A stretch of DNA of 64,000 nt from Emiliania huxleyi CCMP1516 (Eukaryota; Haptophyta; Isochrysidales; Noelaerhabdaceae): contig NW_005199844.1 in assembly GCF_000372725.1 (NCBI RefSeq), forward strand, positions 7,283 to 71,282. Reading direction: 5' to 3'. The translations under genes and the position numbers were made by a program. Within the stretch, counting starts at the first letter, position 1, and each line of letters starts with the position of its first letter. The notes under the pieces are model-generated. The model worked only from the letters and a program-made list of their open reading frames with translations, made no database searches and was not told the DNA's origin. Positions 42,897 through 52,869 of the stretch are shown here, one piece after another.

Positions 42897-44978
42897 AATG
42901 GGGACGGCGGCGGCGGCAGCAGTACCCGGCTGCCATTCCTGTTTAAGGTTCTCTCGGTGCGGACGGCGCTAGCCCTAACCCGAACCCGAACCCGAACCCG
43001 AACCCTAACCCTAGGTTCTCTCGGTGCGGACGGCGCTGTCGATCCAGGCGCACCCAAACAAGACGTTGGCGGCCAAGCTTCACCGCGAGAAGCCGCAGCA
43101 CTACAAGGACGACAACCACAAGCCCGAGATGACCATCGCGGTCACGCCCTTCGAGGCGCTCTGCTCCTTCCAAAAGATCAACTCCGTGCTCGAGAACTGC
43201 AGGGCGTGCCCAGAGCTGGTCGCCGTGGTCGGGAGGGAGGCTGTCGCCGCCCCGGCAGCTCTTCACACCTCCCGGCTGTGAACAGGTCGCCGTGGTCGGG
43301 AGGGAGGCTGTCGCCGCCCTCTCCGCCGCCGCCGAGAAGGCGGCGCCGCTCACGCCTGCATGGCCGACCGCGAGGTGGGGCAGGAGGGGCGCGACGGCGA
43401 GGGCTGGCGCAGCGCGCGACTCGTGGTGTGAACAGCGTCTCTTCACACCTACTGGCGTGAACAGGCGAGGGCTGGCGCAGAGCGCAACTCGGCGAAGCAC
43501 GCGGCGCCCCACTCGCTCCCGGAGGGAGTGAGTGCCGCCGAGGCGGCGGCGAGGCGCGAGGCGGCCGTTGTGCTGCAGTACCCCACCACCCCGGCACTCA
43601 AACCCAATGTCCATCAGCTAGGCGGGAGGCGGTGGTTGTGCCGGCGCTGAAGCGGGTCTTCACGCGGCTGATGACGGCGGAGCAGGCGCGTGTGCACGAG
43701 CACGGCTGCCCGGGGGGGGGGAGGGGGGGGCGTGAACGGCGTCTGATCACGCGCCGCGCGCGCGAGCAGGCGCTGGTTAAGGCGCAGCTCGACGCGCTGA
43801 TGACGCGGATCGAGTCGACCTCGCCGATGCTGCGTCTGCCCGGAAGTGTCTAAGAAATGTCTAGGAAATGTCTAGGATCGAGTCGACCTCGCCGATGCTG
43901 CGTCTGCCCGTCGACGAGCTCGCGGCGAGCTCCGGCCGAGAGGGGGCGAGGTCGGGGGGGGGCGGGGTCGGGCGAGGTGAGGCGAGGGAGATCGATGGCT
44001 AGGCACGAATCCACGAGCAGTACCCGCACGACGTGGGCGTCTTCTGCGTGTACTTGCTCAACTACCTCGTGCTCGAGCCGTCTAGGAACTGTCTAGGAAC
44101 TGTCTGGGAACTGTCTAGGTACTTGCTCAACTACCTCGTGCTCGAGCCCGGCGAGGCGCGCTCTTCCTCCACGCCAAGCGAGCCGCGCGCCCGCCTGTGA
44201 ACAGCGTCTCTTCACACACACCCTCGCCGTGAACAGGCGCTCTTCCTCAACGCCAACGAGCCGCACGCCTACCTCTTCGGCGACTGCATCGAGTGCATGG
44301 CCGAGTCGGACAACGTGGTGCGCGCCGGCCTGACGCCATATCTCCCCACATCTCCCCACATCCCCCCACATCTCCCCATGTCCCATGTCTCTCCGTATCT
44401 CCCCATCTCTCCCCACATCTCCCCATCTCTCCCCACATCTCCCCACATCTCCCCATCTCTCCCCATCTCTCCCCATCTCTCTGTATCTCCCCGCATCTCC
44501 CCGCATCTCCCCGCACCTCCCCTCCTCAGGTGCGCGCCGGCCTAACGCCAAAGTTCAAGGACGTGGACGTGCCCTGCGAGATGCTCACCTGCGACGACGG
44601 GCCTAGACATTTCCTTGACATTTCCCAGAAATGTCTAGGTGCTCACCTACGACGGTGTGAGAACCTTCCCCGAACCTTCCCCGAACCTTCCCCGAGCCTT
44701 CCCGTAGGTGCTCTGCGAGATGCTCACCTACGACGACGGGCCTCCTTACATGGTGCCCCCGCTGCTGATCGACGGCGGCGCCGAGCGGTACATCGCGCCG
44801 GTGCCCGAGTTCCTCGTGGACCGGGCGATGGTGGAGGCGGGTGGCGCCGTCCTCCTGCCCGCGTCGCCCTTCGTCTCGATCGTGGTGGTGGTGGAGGGGC
44901 GCGGGGAGCTCGAGGAGCTCGTCCGAGACGCGTCCGAGACACGCCCGAGACACGCCCGAGGCACTCTCTAGGCGCGGG
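41748..44978 (+). CDS. MPI: Mannose-6-phosphate isomerase (type I), at least 15 exons, 3' end lost in gap
   Basis: Interconverts mannose-6-P and fructose-6-P, feeding GDP-mannose synthesis; zinc enzyme. Spliced exons give [50 protein letters not shown] (ligands Q and H), [16 protein letters not shown] (ligand E), [37 protein letters not shown] (ligand H) and [20 protein letters not shown]. Introns: 42125-42193, 42372-42450, 42514-42746, 42958-43014, 43219-43285, 43397-43464, 43554-43621, 43686-43769, 43808-43875, about 43926-44002, 44050-44118, 44156-44236, 44328-44529 and 44569-44707. Donors are GT, GC or GA; all end in AG. Every junction restores the family sequence. An N-terminal extension of about 190 residues precedes the enzyme, and ATG 41748 is the first in frame. 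The C-terminus enters the gap. Confidence 0.9.
42497..42746. repeat. ~59-bp tandem repeat carrying both splice sites, inside MPI
   Basis: Four repeats of exon piece CGATGGTCATGCTGCAG plus spacer GTGCCTCGACATTTCCTAG...CTCCTAG. Spacer starts are 42514, 42573, 42629 and 42688, and the final exon GTGCCTTGG begins at 42747. Each unit contains a CAG/GTGCC donor and a CTAG acceptor. Confidence 0.95.
44340..44529. repeat. 10-bp minisatellite (CATCTCCCCA) in MPI intron
   Basis: About 18 units between two copies of GTGCGCGCCGGCCT(G/A)ACGCC (44328 and 44530). Confidence 0.95.
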
Positions 44979-45078
44979 NNNNNNNNNNNNNNNNNNNNNN
45001 NNNNNNNNNNNNNNNNNNNNNNNNNNNNNNNNNNNNNNNNNNNNNNNNNNNNNNNNNNNNNNNNNNNNNNNNNNNNNN
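44979..45078. other. Assembly gap, 100 N
   Basis: Run of exactly 100 N after the last visible MPI exon, followed by a G run. Confidence 1.
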
Positions 45079-46240
45079 GGGGGGGGGGGGGGGGCTGTGC
45101 GGTCTTGGATCCGGAGAGGGTTGGGCCGGACGAGGCGATGTGCAGGGCTGCGCGCCGGGGGTTCTCGTCGGCGTACAGGAGAAGGCAGGGGCGCGCTGGG
45201 CCTAAGTATACAAGCGCGTTCTGTCGGATATGAGGGCCTAGTCTCGCACCGACAGTTCCTCGCTAGAGCGCTGCTGGCGAGCTTTAGCTGCAGGCTACAC
45301 CTCAGGCTGTAACACATCTGACCATCTCTCTTCTCTGGTTTTGCGTTGGCGCAAGAGAAAATGATTTAAATATACTGCCGTAGGCGTAAAAAAAAGTAAA
45401 AACCGGTGCAGCCCCATGGTGTATGCAGTATGGCAGCGCACACGGCACAGGCACAGCCCGGCCGCATCACACAGCCAGCCCACCCCCTTACCATCCGAGA
45501 TACATCAGTGCGTCCCCGGTGCGTGCAAGCGTGCTGGCTGCTGAGACGCGGTGCCGCGGCGGCGCGGGGTCCGGAAAAGGTAAGCGAGGAAACCGTCAAA
45601 GCTCAATCCTCACAAACCGCTGTGAAAAATGTATATCTCTATCTATCTCGGTCGACGGCAGACTTTTACGTTTTCAGTACGTACTTTTAGCTTACTCTCT
45701 GGGAGAAGAGGGAGAGGGGGTTGTGTTCTCTTTAGGCCCCTAAGCGCAAACAAAGGGCCCTAGACTCGCGCGGCGCGTGTGAGAGCGGTATAGTGTTGGC
45801 CCAGACCGCACTCGTCCGGTCTCCGCAGACGCGAGGACCCCCCGCGGCATATGGGCATCATCCGCGTGGGATGACATCATGTCATCCCGGGGATCAACAT
45901 TGCACATGGGCTCCAGCTCCGGCGTCCGAGGCCGGGCGGCCCATCCTCCCATCCATGTCTCCTGGCCGGGGCCCCATCGCCCATGCCATGGTGGATCTCG
46001 ATGGGCCGCAGGGCCCGCGCACACCGCGGCACAAGTCGGCAGAGCTGACCCCACCTTCGGACCCCCCACGCGACACGCGCCCCTTCACAGGCCTCTCGGC
46101 GATTTTCCGGTACGATAGCACGCTAAACACACCACACCGCTTGCGCCACTAGGGGGCCTCGCACAGTTCCACAGAGCACAGTTCGTCAGGCGGTGAGTCC
46201 ACACGTGTTCAGAAAAAAGAGGGCTCGGGCGATCGCCGCT
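45079..46240. other. Intergenic, no gene seen
   Basis: Stops in all frames in the lower-GC part (45250-45720). Later open frames lack motifs. A continuation of MPI is not recognisable here. Confidence 0.45.
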
Positions 46241-47032
46241 TCAAAACTCGTCGCTTTCGCTGTCGGCCGCGCCAAAATCATCGAGCGAGCCGGCGCCGAG
46301 GCCGCCGAGGCCGCCACCCCCCATCATCTCTGCCAGCTTCTCCTGAACGCCCTCGGCGTCCATCCCTTCAAACATGCTGCCCATCGCGCCCATCGACTGC
46401 TGCATCATCTCGGCCATCTTGCCGACGTCGAGCTGGCCCTCCTCGTCCTGCATCTGCGCGAAGGCGTTGGTGACGTGGGCGATCCCCTGCTCCAGCGCCT
46501 CGGGGTCGGCGAACGCCTGCTTCAGCCCCGGCACCGCGTCCGCCATCTGCGCAAACATCGGGTTGTTTGCCATCGCGGCGATGCCCTCGCGCAGCTTGTC
46601 CGGGTCCGTCAGGACGGACTGCATCTCTTGCATGAGGTTCGCGCCCTCGCCCTCGCCTCCCATCAGCTCGGACAGCTTCTCCTGCAGCGCGTCCGGGTTC
46701 TCGAGCAGCGATGCCGCCTCCTTCATGTTGGCGGCCATCGCCTGCGCAAAGTCCTTGCCCGCGCCAGCCATCATCTTGCCGAGCTCCGCCGTGTCGCCCC
46801 CCTCCCCGCCCCCCATGAGCTCCTGCAGCATCGCCATCTGCGCCGCCGGGTCGGCGTCCGCGCCGCCGCCCGCCGCCATCTCGCGGAGCTTGGCGAGCTT
46901 GGCCTCGAGGTCGCCGCCCGCCGCATCGGCGGCGGGCTCAGACTCGCCAAGCGGGTCGACGCCCACGCGGCGCGGGCGGAGCTGCGCCTCACAGGACAGG
47001 AGCGCGCCGAGGACGAAAACGAGGCGAAACAT
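46241..47032 (-). CDS. Secreted or organelle Met-rich helical protein, STI1-like
   Basis: 263 aa from ATG 47032, single exon. The signal peptide is MFRLVFVLGALLSCEA. The mature part is helical and rich in Met, Gly and acidic residues, with repeated blocks such as EAASLLENPDALQEKLSELMGG, QSVLTDPDKLREGIAAMANNPMFAQMADAVPGLKQAFADPEALEQG and MFEGMDAEGVQEKLAEMMGGGG. Runs of NP/DP with M..M resemble STI1/heat-shock chaperonin-binding repeats, which bind chaperones or hydrophobic clients; the match is by eye only. It ends ESDEF. The frame used is the longest reading with a proper ATG and signal, although the ORF extends upstream to 47140. Confidence 0.6.
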   Translation of the reverse strand: MFRLVFVLGALLSCEAQLRPRRVGVDPLGESEPAADAAGGDLEAKLAKLREMAAGGGADADPAAQMAMLQELMGGGEGGDTAELGKMMAGAGKDFAQAMAANMKEAASLLENPDALQEKLSELMGGEGEGANLMQEMQSVLTDPDKLREGIAAMANNPMFAQMADAVPGLKQAFADPEALEQGIAHVTNAFAQMQDEEGQLDVGKMAEMMQQSMGAMGSMFEGMDAEGVQEKLAEMMGGGGLGGLGAGSLDDFGAADSESDEF

Positions 47033-49065
47033 TCGGAACTGGCTTTGGTCGCCGCGTGGTTGCGAGAACACAAGCCGAGAACGCGCTCCGTGGACGCCAC
47101 CGGCGGCACGAATTCTTTTTCGCCCGCATGAAACCGGCACTTAGCTCCGTGCGCTCGAGCAGGGAAGTTCGCTCCGGATGTGTGGCAGCCGCCCCGTTGG
47201 CTGAGTGTCTTGTCTTGTGGTTCTGTGTGTCGCTCCTGTGAGAGAGAGAGAGAGAATTCTTGATACGAAACCACGACGACACACACCAGTCGACTCGCAT
47301 CGGTTGCCTCCATGAACGGCGGAGCTATTCTCGCGCCCACACCACACCTGGCTCCAACGTGGACACGCCCATAGCTGGGGACACTACTAGGTCACGCATG
47401 GCATCACAGAAGTTTTATCTCTGGGCCCCGAAAGGCATCTCTAGCAGTGTCGTTACACATGCCCCCTCCCCTCCTGGGCGCATGCGCCTCACGTCTCGCC
47501 AGAGCATAAGCCCTTGGCGTGTGGCGAGACGAGTTTTTCGCCATCGCAGCGAGCAGCAAGCCGCCCGCCGCAAACAGCCGGAGGCATCGCCACGGCACTG
47601 GCTGCGCCGCGGTCCCGCACCCGTCGACGCAGCTCCCCCCGCGGAAGACCGCGCGTAGCAACGTCTTGACGATCGAGATGAGCGTGCCTGAAGCTCGCCC
47701 ACCTACTGCCCCTGAGAGTTGGTTATTGAGTGGGATCAGCTCCCCCCCTTGGGATCGAAGCCGCCACAACCTCACACCCAACATCCCAGGCGGGATCAGA
47801 AGGGGACTCCACACCGGACACCGCCCGGGCACAGCCCCCCTACCCGTCGGATCGCACAGAGGGCCCCCTCGGAGCAGCCCACACACAATCACGCATCGGC
47901 AGATTGAGTGCCTGAGTCAGGCAGACAGCACAGACAAGAGGAGAGAGAGGAGAGAGAGAGAGAGAGAGAGGAGAGAGGAGAGCGGGTGAGGGTGTGAACA
48001 CACGTGAGGAGTGGGGGAGGGTGTCTGTGGTGGGTTGTAGTCATACTACGTGGTTACAACCACGCGCCCCTCAGGAGCTTAAGGTAGAGCTGAGCGTCCA
48101 AGACGCCTCGGTGCCTCCCACCGGCGTGAAGACCATCCGGATCTGCCCAGTACGCCCTCCGGGCGAACGGTCCCCGCGATGGCCCACGGTCCTCCGTCGC
48201 CTGGTTGAACCCCCTGCCTCCCGGTTGACCCCCCGGTCCCCGTACACGACCATGAAATAAACTCAAAGTCCACCACAGCCACCAGCCTCCACCTCCACCC
48301 GCGAGCCGCCACCGCTGCCGCCCGCGACGCCGCCCGCCGCGTCAGATAGCCGCGACGCGCGCATCGAGTCGCGTCGGAGAGCCGCGCCGCACCAGCAGCA
48401 GCATCTGCACCACCAGCAGCAGCAGCACCACCACCACCACCACCCGAGAGAGAAGCGCACCTGCCCGACGCCGCCCGCCGCGTCAGACGCTCGCGACGCG
48501 CGCGTCGAGCCCAGTCGCACAGCCGCGCCGCGCCAGCAGCAGCATCGGCACCAGCAGCAGCAGCACCACCACCACCAACAGCAACAGAGACAGGCAGTGC
48601 AGGCGCAGAGGCGCTCGCAGAGCGGCGCTCAGCGCCGCGCACGCCACGCTGCGGACCGTCGGACGAGCGCACCGTACGTCGGCGGCGAGCCGCGTCGCCA
48701 GCCGTCTCGCGAGAGAGCGGCGCCGCCGCGTGCGCGCAGCAGCCGCCGCGGCAGAGGCGAGCCGCGGCGACGTCCGCACTAACGGATAACGGCCATTCTC
48801 TCTCTCTCTCTCGCTCCTGTGTGACCGTCATCGCCCGTCCTGCGTCCACCCATACCGCGTTGGTGTCCCAGTCGTTGGTCGGACTGTGTTTCGCCTTCCT
48901 ATCTATGTTCGTTTACAATTATGTGATGTGGAGTCTGGCCGCGCGGCGGGCGGCGGGACGGACGTAAGATAATGAATCGATGATGCGATCAGGCGTAACA
49001 AGCGCGATTGCACAAGGGGTGGAGGAGGGTCTGGCCACCACGGGGCGAGGGAGGCGGTGGGCCAG
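47033..49065. other. Intergenic with GA-repeat and poly-Gln/His-coding low complexity
   Basis: (GA)n at 47940-47990. 48275-48780 (+) encodes Pro/Gln/His-rich sequence (HQQQHLHHQQQQHHHHHH...RQQQHRHQQQQHHHHQQQQ) in two related about 170-bp copies, preceded by an in-frame TAA. It would be coding only as a downstream exon. A short inverted repeat, CGTCTCGCC...GGCGAGACG, lies at about 47492-47530. TACCGCGTTGGTGTCC at about 48852 repeats from about 36407. Confidence 0.4.
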
Positions 49066-49647
49066 ATGCCGGATCCGCTGTGCGCGTTTGTCGGTCAGGG
49101 CGCGGCGCTGACCGCGGCGGCCTGGGCCGCGGCGGCGGCGAACGCCGACGGCGGCGGACCATTCCAGCGGCTCGGCGAGGGCCGGGGCGCGGCGTTGCGG
49201 GAGGCGTGGACGGTGGAGGCGGTGCGCACCGTGCCCGCGGAAAGGCGGGCGGCGGCGGGCGACGCCGACGAGCTGTTCACGTACGCCCGTCCGCCCACGA
49301 AGAGGGAGAGGCTCGAGAAGGGCGAGCGGCGCGCCGAGCAGCACCAGGGGTGGGCCGATGCGCCGAAGGAGAAGAGGCGGAGGGCGGCGGAGGAGCAGAC
49401 GGCGGCGCAGGCGGCGCTGCTGGGGCCGCTCGCGGCCGCGGACACCACGGCGTCGCTGGGAGGCGCGCTGATGCGGAGGCCGAGCGCCATCGTGGCGGCG
49501 GTGCTGCACGCCCAGAACGCCACCGGCGAAAAAGAATTTCCCGCGTGCCCCCGAAGTCTAGCTCAAAAACAATTTGACAAAGCTCCCTCGCGAAAAAGAA
49601 TTCGCGATGGGGCGGCGGGCATTAAAAAAGGGCGGCGAGGCACTTAG
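49066..49647 (+). CDS. Uncharacterised Ala/Arg-rich protein
   Basis: About 193 aa from ATG 49066: MPDPLCAFVGQGAALTAAAWAAAAANADGGGPFQRLGEG, a charged middle (RPPTKRERLEKGERRAEQHQGWADAPKEKRRRAAEEQTAAQ) and a basic tail (SRKRIRDGAAGIKKGRRG). No domain recognised. The last ~90 bases overlap, antisense, a retroelement remnant, so the C-terminus may be accidental. Confidence 0.4.
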   Translation: MPDPLCAFVGQGAALTAAAWAAAAANADGGGPFQRLGEGRGAALREAWTVEAVRTVPAERRAAAGDADELFTYARPPTKRERLEKGERRAEQHQGWADAPKEKRRRAAEEQTAAQAALLGPLAAADTTASLGGALMRRPSAIVAAVLHAQNATGEKEFPACPRSLAQKQFDKAPSRKRIRDGAAGIKKGRRGT

Positions 49648-49740
49648 CTCCATCACTCGACCGCCCCCGCCGCAGGCGAGCTTATTCACAATCTGCTCTG
49701 CGATGGCCGTATGTAGAAGAACGGCTGAAATAACAAACAA
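49558..49740 (-). pseudogene. Relic of retrotransposon C-terminus
   Basis: The minus frame reads ISAVLLHTAIAEQIVNKLACGGGGRVMELSA. The tail of the reverse transcriptase ORF at 671-3916 reads LSVVLHTAVAWQTVNELACGDSGIVHGAKCIA. The residue pattern (VLHTA.A...VN.LACG) and the GAGCTAAGTGC DNA are shared. Only this end is found, typical of a decayed copy. Confidence 0.5.
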
Positions 49741-51412
49741 ATAGTCTCCGGCGTCTCGCCTAGACTCCCTTGCGTCACTACGTGAGGAGAGAGATTTTTG
49801 AAGACCAACAAGAAATCACGACCCTCGCAGTGACTACGTGCCTCCTCTAGGGTACCCATGTCTACTCGCTGGAGCCGAGCAGGAGGGCCTGGCGCACAAC
49901 CCCTGGCCTTCTAGGCCCGCGGGTAGAGCCGTAGTCTCCCCCCATACCCCAGGGCCTCCAGGGCTCGCACCTCAACCTCTCACAGACCAGCGCATAGCGC
50001 CATAGGAAAAAAGTAATATATCTTTACTTCCAAAACCCGGACGTGCCTCCACCGGCACGCCGCTTCCGACAGGGTGATGGAAGGTTCGACGCACCCCCGG
50101 ACTGGGCAGAGAGATCCCAGTGCATCTGCGCTGGGCTGTCCACCCCGCCCCCACTTGCCCTGACTGCACAGGATAGCGTGCCCCGACGAACGGCGACACA
50201 TAGCGGGGGACACTGCGCCGGGGGGTATGCCTAACTTTGGTGCTTTGTGTGGGTCGCGTTCCCTTGGTAGCTGTGTGGTTGAAGCCCTCGTGCCGCTGGC
50301 TTGCCCCTTCCAGCGGCTGGCCCCTCGAGACTGTCGGTGCTTGGCGGGAGGAGGGGGAGAGGGAGGCCCGGTGGGAGGAGAGGGAGAGGGAGGCCCGGTG
50401 GGAGGGGAGGGAGAGGGAGGCCATCTTGGGCTCTTCTCCTCCCCCCTCCCTGGGCTCTTCTCCTCTCCCCACCCTGGGCTCTTCTCCCCTCCTCCCTGGT
50501 ACTCTCGGCCTGATTACCGGAGCGACTGCCGGAGCAGACGCTGGGGGGACACTCGCGCCCGGAGGCGGTACGCACGACCCGGAGGCGTGGGGATGGGGGG
50601 GGGCCGCGCCGCCGCCGCCGTGCCGCCTTCTCCCGCTTTGACCTCCCCCAGCTGCTTCTCCTCAAATCAACCTGTGAGCTTGCGAGGCGGCGGGGGTGGG
50701 AGTGCTCTCGGGCGGCGTGTGCGAGCGCGCGCGGCGCGAGATCTCTTTCGCGAGGGCACGGTGGGTCGGGTGAGTATCTCGCGCGCTCGCACTATTTCAC
50801 GTTATATCAAGCACTGCCTTTGATGCCTTTGCAAGAACCGCCAGCGGCGGTGGTCGAACCGGTTCGCGGTTCGAGCCGGGACCTTTTGGCTCCCGGTTCG
50901 GAACTCGCTTGGAGGGTTGCTTCGCTCTCGCGGAGCGAGCGCGGGCGCGTGGGTGCGTGTGCGCGTGCGCTGCTGCAAGGCGAGGCGAGGCGAGGCGCGG
51001 GGCGGCGCGGCGCGGCGAGGCGGGCGGCGGCGGCGCGCGGTCGTTCTTTTTGCCCGGGTGAGGCGTGGCTTGCGCGCCGCGTGGTGATGACGCAGCACGC
51101 TGAAAAGTCCTTGGTGAGCCACCGCGGTGGCAGCGAGCCAAAGCAAGCCACCTGCCGCATGACGGGTTGACCGACGGCGTCTCTTTTCTCCGCATAGCGC
51201 CATAGGACGTATTTTCTTCTCATAACAAGGCTGTGCAACTGAGGGTCCTTCCGTCCTTCCCCTTTATTAAAATGAACTCGGGGGCACGGGACGCGGCACA
51301 AACCTCAAACGGGGCACACAAGTCAGGCTCCAAACACGGGGAGGCACGTAGTGACGCAAGGGAGTCTAGGCGACGGTGGCGTCCTCCGACGCCGCGGCGA
51401 GCCTGGGCCCTC
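49741..51412. other. Intergenic with minisatellites and dispersed repeats
   Basis: 49905-49985 repeats 40930-41010. 50340-50500 holds GGAGAGGGAGGCCCGGTGG-type and CCTGGGCTCTTCTCCTC-type tandem repeats. Copies of CATAGCGCCATAGGA lie at 49990 and 51193. No gene is supported. Confidence 0.5.
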
Positions 51413-52869
51413 TTACGTGGATAGGTCGGAGTCTGGCAAGTGCCGATTCCCGAAGAAAGGGTTGTCGCCGCTGCCGCCTCCGCCTCCGCCTGCCCCCTCG
51501 CCTCCACCTCCGCCGCCGCCGCCGCCCTTTCCCGTCTTCTTCTTGGCCGTCTTACCTCCCTTTGCGCGCACCGCCGCTGGCTCCGGCGCCTCGAGATCTG
51601 TGGTTTCCACGGCGCGGTTAAGGGAGGAGCCCGCCGCCGCCGCGTGCACCCCCGCCAGGCTTCCGGCGGCGGCGGCGGAGGTGGCGGAGCTCCACTCGCT
51701 GCGCGCGGTAGAGGGCTCGGCCTATGTGTGGCGGTTTCTACCTTCAGAGCAGTGATGCTCCCATTTCGCACACGCGCAGTAAGCGCGAAAGCTCGCGGCC
51801 TGGCCGGCCGTGTTAATTGTGGCCGCCTGCCGCTGGCGCGGCTTGACGCTCTCCCCCTGGCAGGAGCAGCCAAAGATGAGCTCGACCAGCCCGACAAACC
51901 TGCAGTTCGAGATTGCTTACTCTGATTCTCATCCTGACCAGCAAAAGAGGAGAGCCCCCCCGAGCACGGTCTGACAAACCTAACATGAGCCCATTCTTGT
52001 TAGAGGAAGGAGGCAGAGTGGAGAGCGCCCGGGAGATCCGCCGGCAGAGACATGGCCATCCCGCCAATCGCCCACGAGAAGAAGCAGAGCGCGCACGAGC
52101 CTGCGCAGTGTGAGGCGTCGGGGTGTGAATGCGGGCCCGGGGGGTGTGTGCTTTTGTGTGAATGCGGTATCGTGCCGTGCATTCGGACGAGTGCCGCGCG
52201 AACACACACGCGGGCTGAGTACGACGAACACAGCGGAGAATATGCGGCTGATGCAGTTGAATATGCGTGGCATCTCGAGTGCGAGTCGGAGGGCAAAGAG
52301 ACGTGTTCGCTTCTAGGGGCACGCGCCGCCGTCGGGGTCCACCAACAGAATGTTGGTGCCGCAAAAGAAGAAGAAGAACGCCCGCCCCGCCCAGTGCCCG
52401 AGGAAGCCGAAGCGGATGAGCAGCCACTCCGTCTTGCCAAACTGCAGCAGCAGCATCAGCACTCCGAAGAAGATGTTCCACATCTGTGTGGCGTCGCGGC
52501 GGCGCGGCGGCGGCGCGGTCAGACGGGAGCGAGCAGCACAGGGCGACCGACGCGCGCGTCAAGGAGGGCGAGCCGCACCACACGGATGAACGCGACGAAG
52601 TTCACGAGGAGGCCGACGGGGTTGAGTACGAGCAGGAGCACCCCGAGTGTGATGAAGCAAGTCCCGACGACGCTCGTAAAGACCTTCTTTATGCTCTTCA
52701 GGCCTGGCGCGTGGCGGACAAAGGTTGGGTAGAGGTGCGTGGAGGGTGCCGGAGAGCGCGGAGCCTCAAGGCGCTCAAACGCCCCGCGCTTCCCCGGGGG
52801 CGGAACGGCGGCGAGGCGCGCGCCTTTGATCGTGCAGCAAGCCCACTTGATCTGGTCGCAGAGCGTCAT
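51413..52869 (-). CDS. COPI-associated-family membrane protein
   Basis: A small multi-span protein of the COPI_assoc type, expected in Golgi or endomembranes. Exon 1 (52869-52582) starts MTLCDQIKWACCTIKG and ends KSIKKVFTSVVGTCFITLGVLLLVLNPVGLLVNFVAFIR. Intron 52581-52494 is GT-AG. Exon 2 (52493-52327) reads MWNIFFGVLMLLLQFGKTEWLLIRFGFLGHWAGRAFFFFFCGTNILLV, containing the family's FGFL..W.GR.. motif. A GC-AG intron (52326-52101) leads to exon 3, SCALCFFSWAIGG. Exon 4 starts at 51899, FVGLVELIFGCSCQGE. The joint between exons 3 and 4 probably uses a GA donor. A Lys/Gly-rich last exon ends GDNPFFGNRHLPDSDLST at 51413; its junction is unresolved. Four hydrophobic segments are present. Confidence 0.65.

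Noticed and set aside
42497..44707. Repeats with regular spacers as a CRISPR array
   Set aside because: Spacers are tandem minisatellites or near-identical, and the repeats are coding exon pieces of a eukaryotic gene. No cas genes are present.
47940..47990. (GA)n run as a possible regulatory GAGA site
   Set aside because: A plain microsatellite with no gene start nearby.
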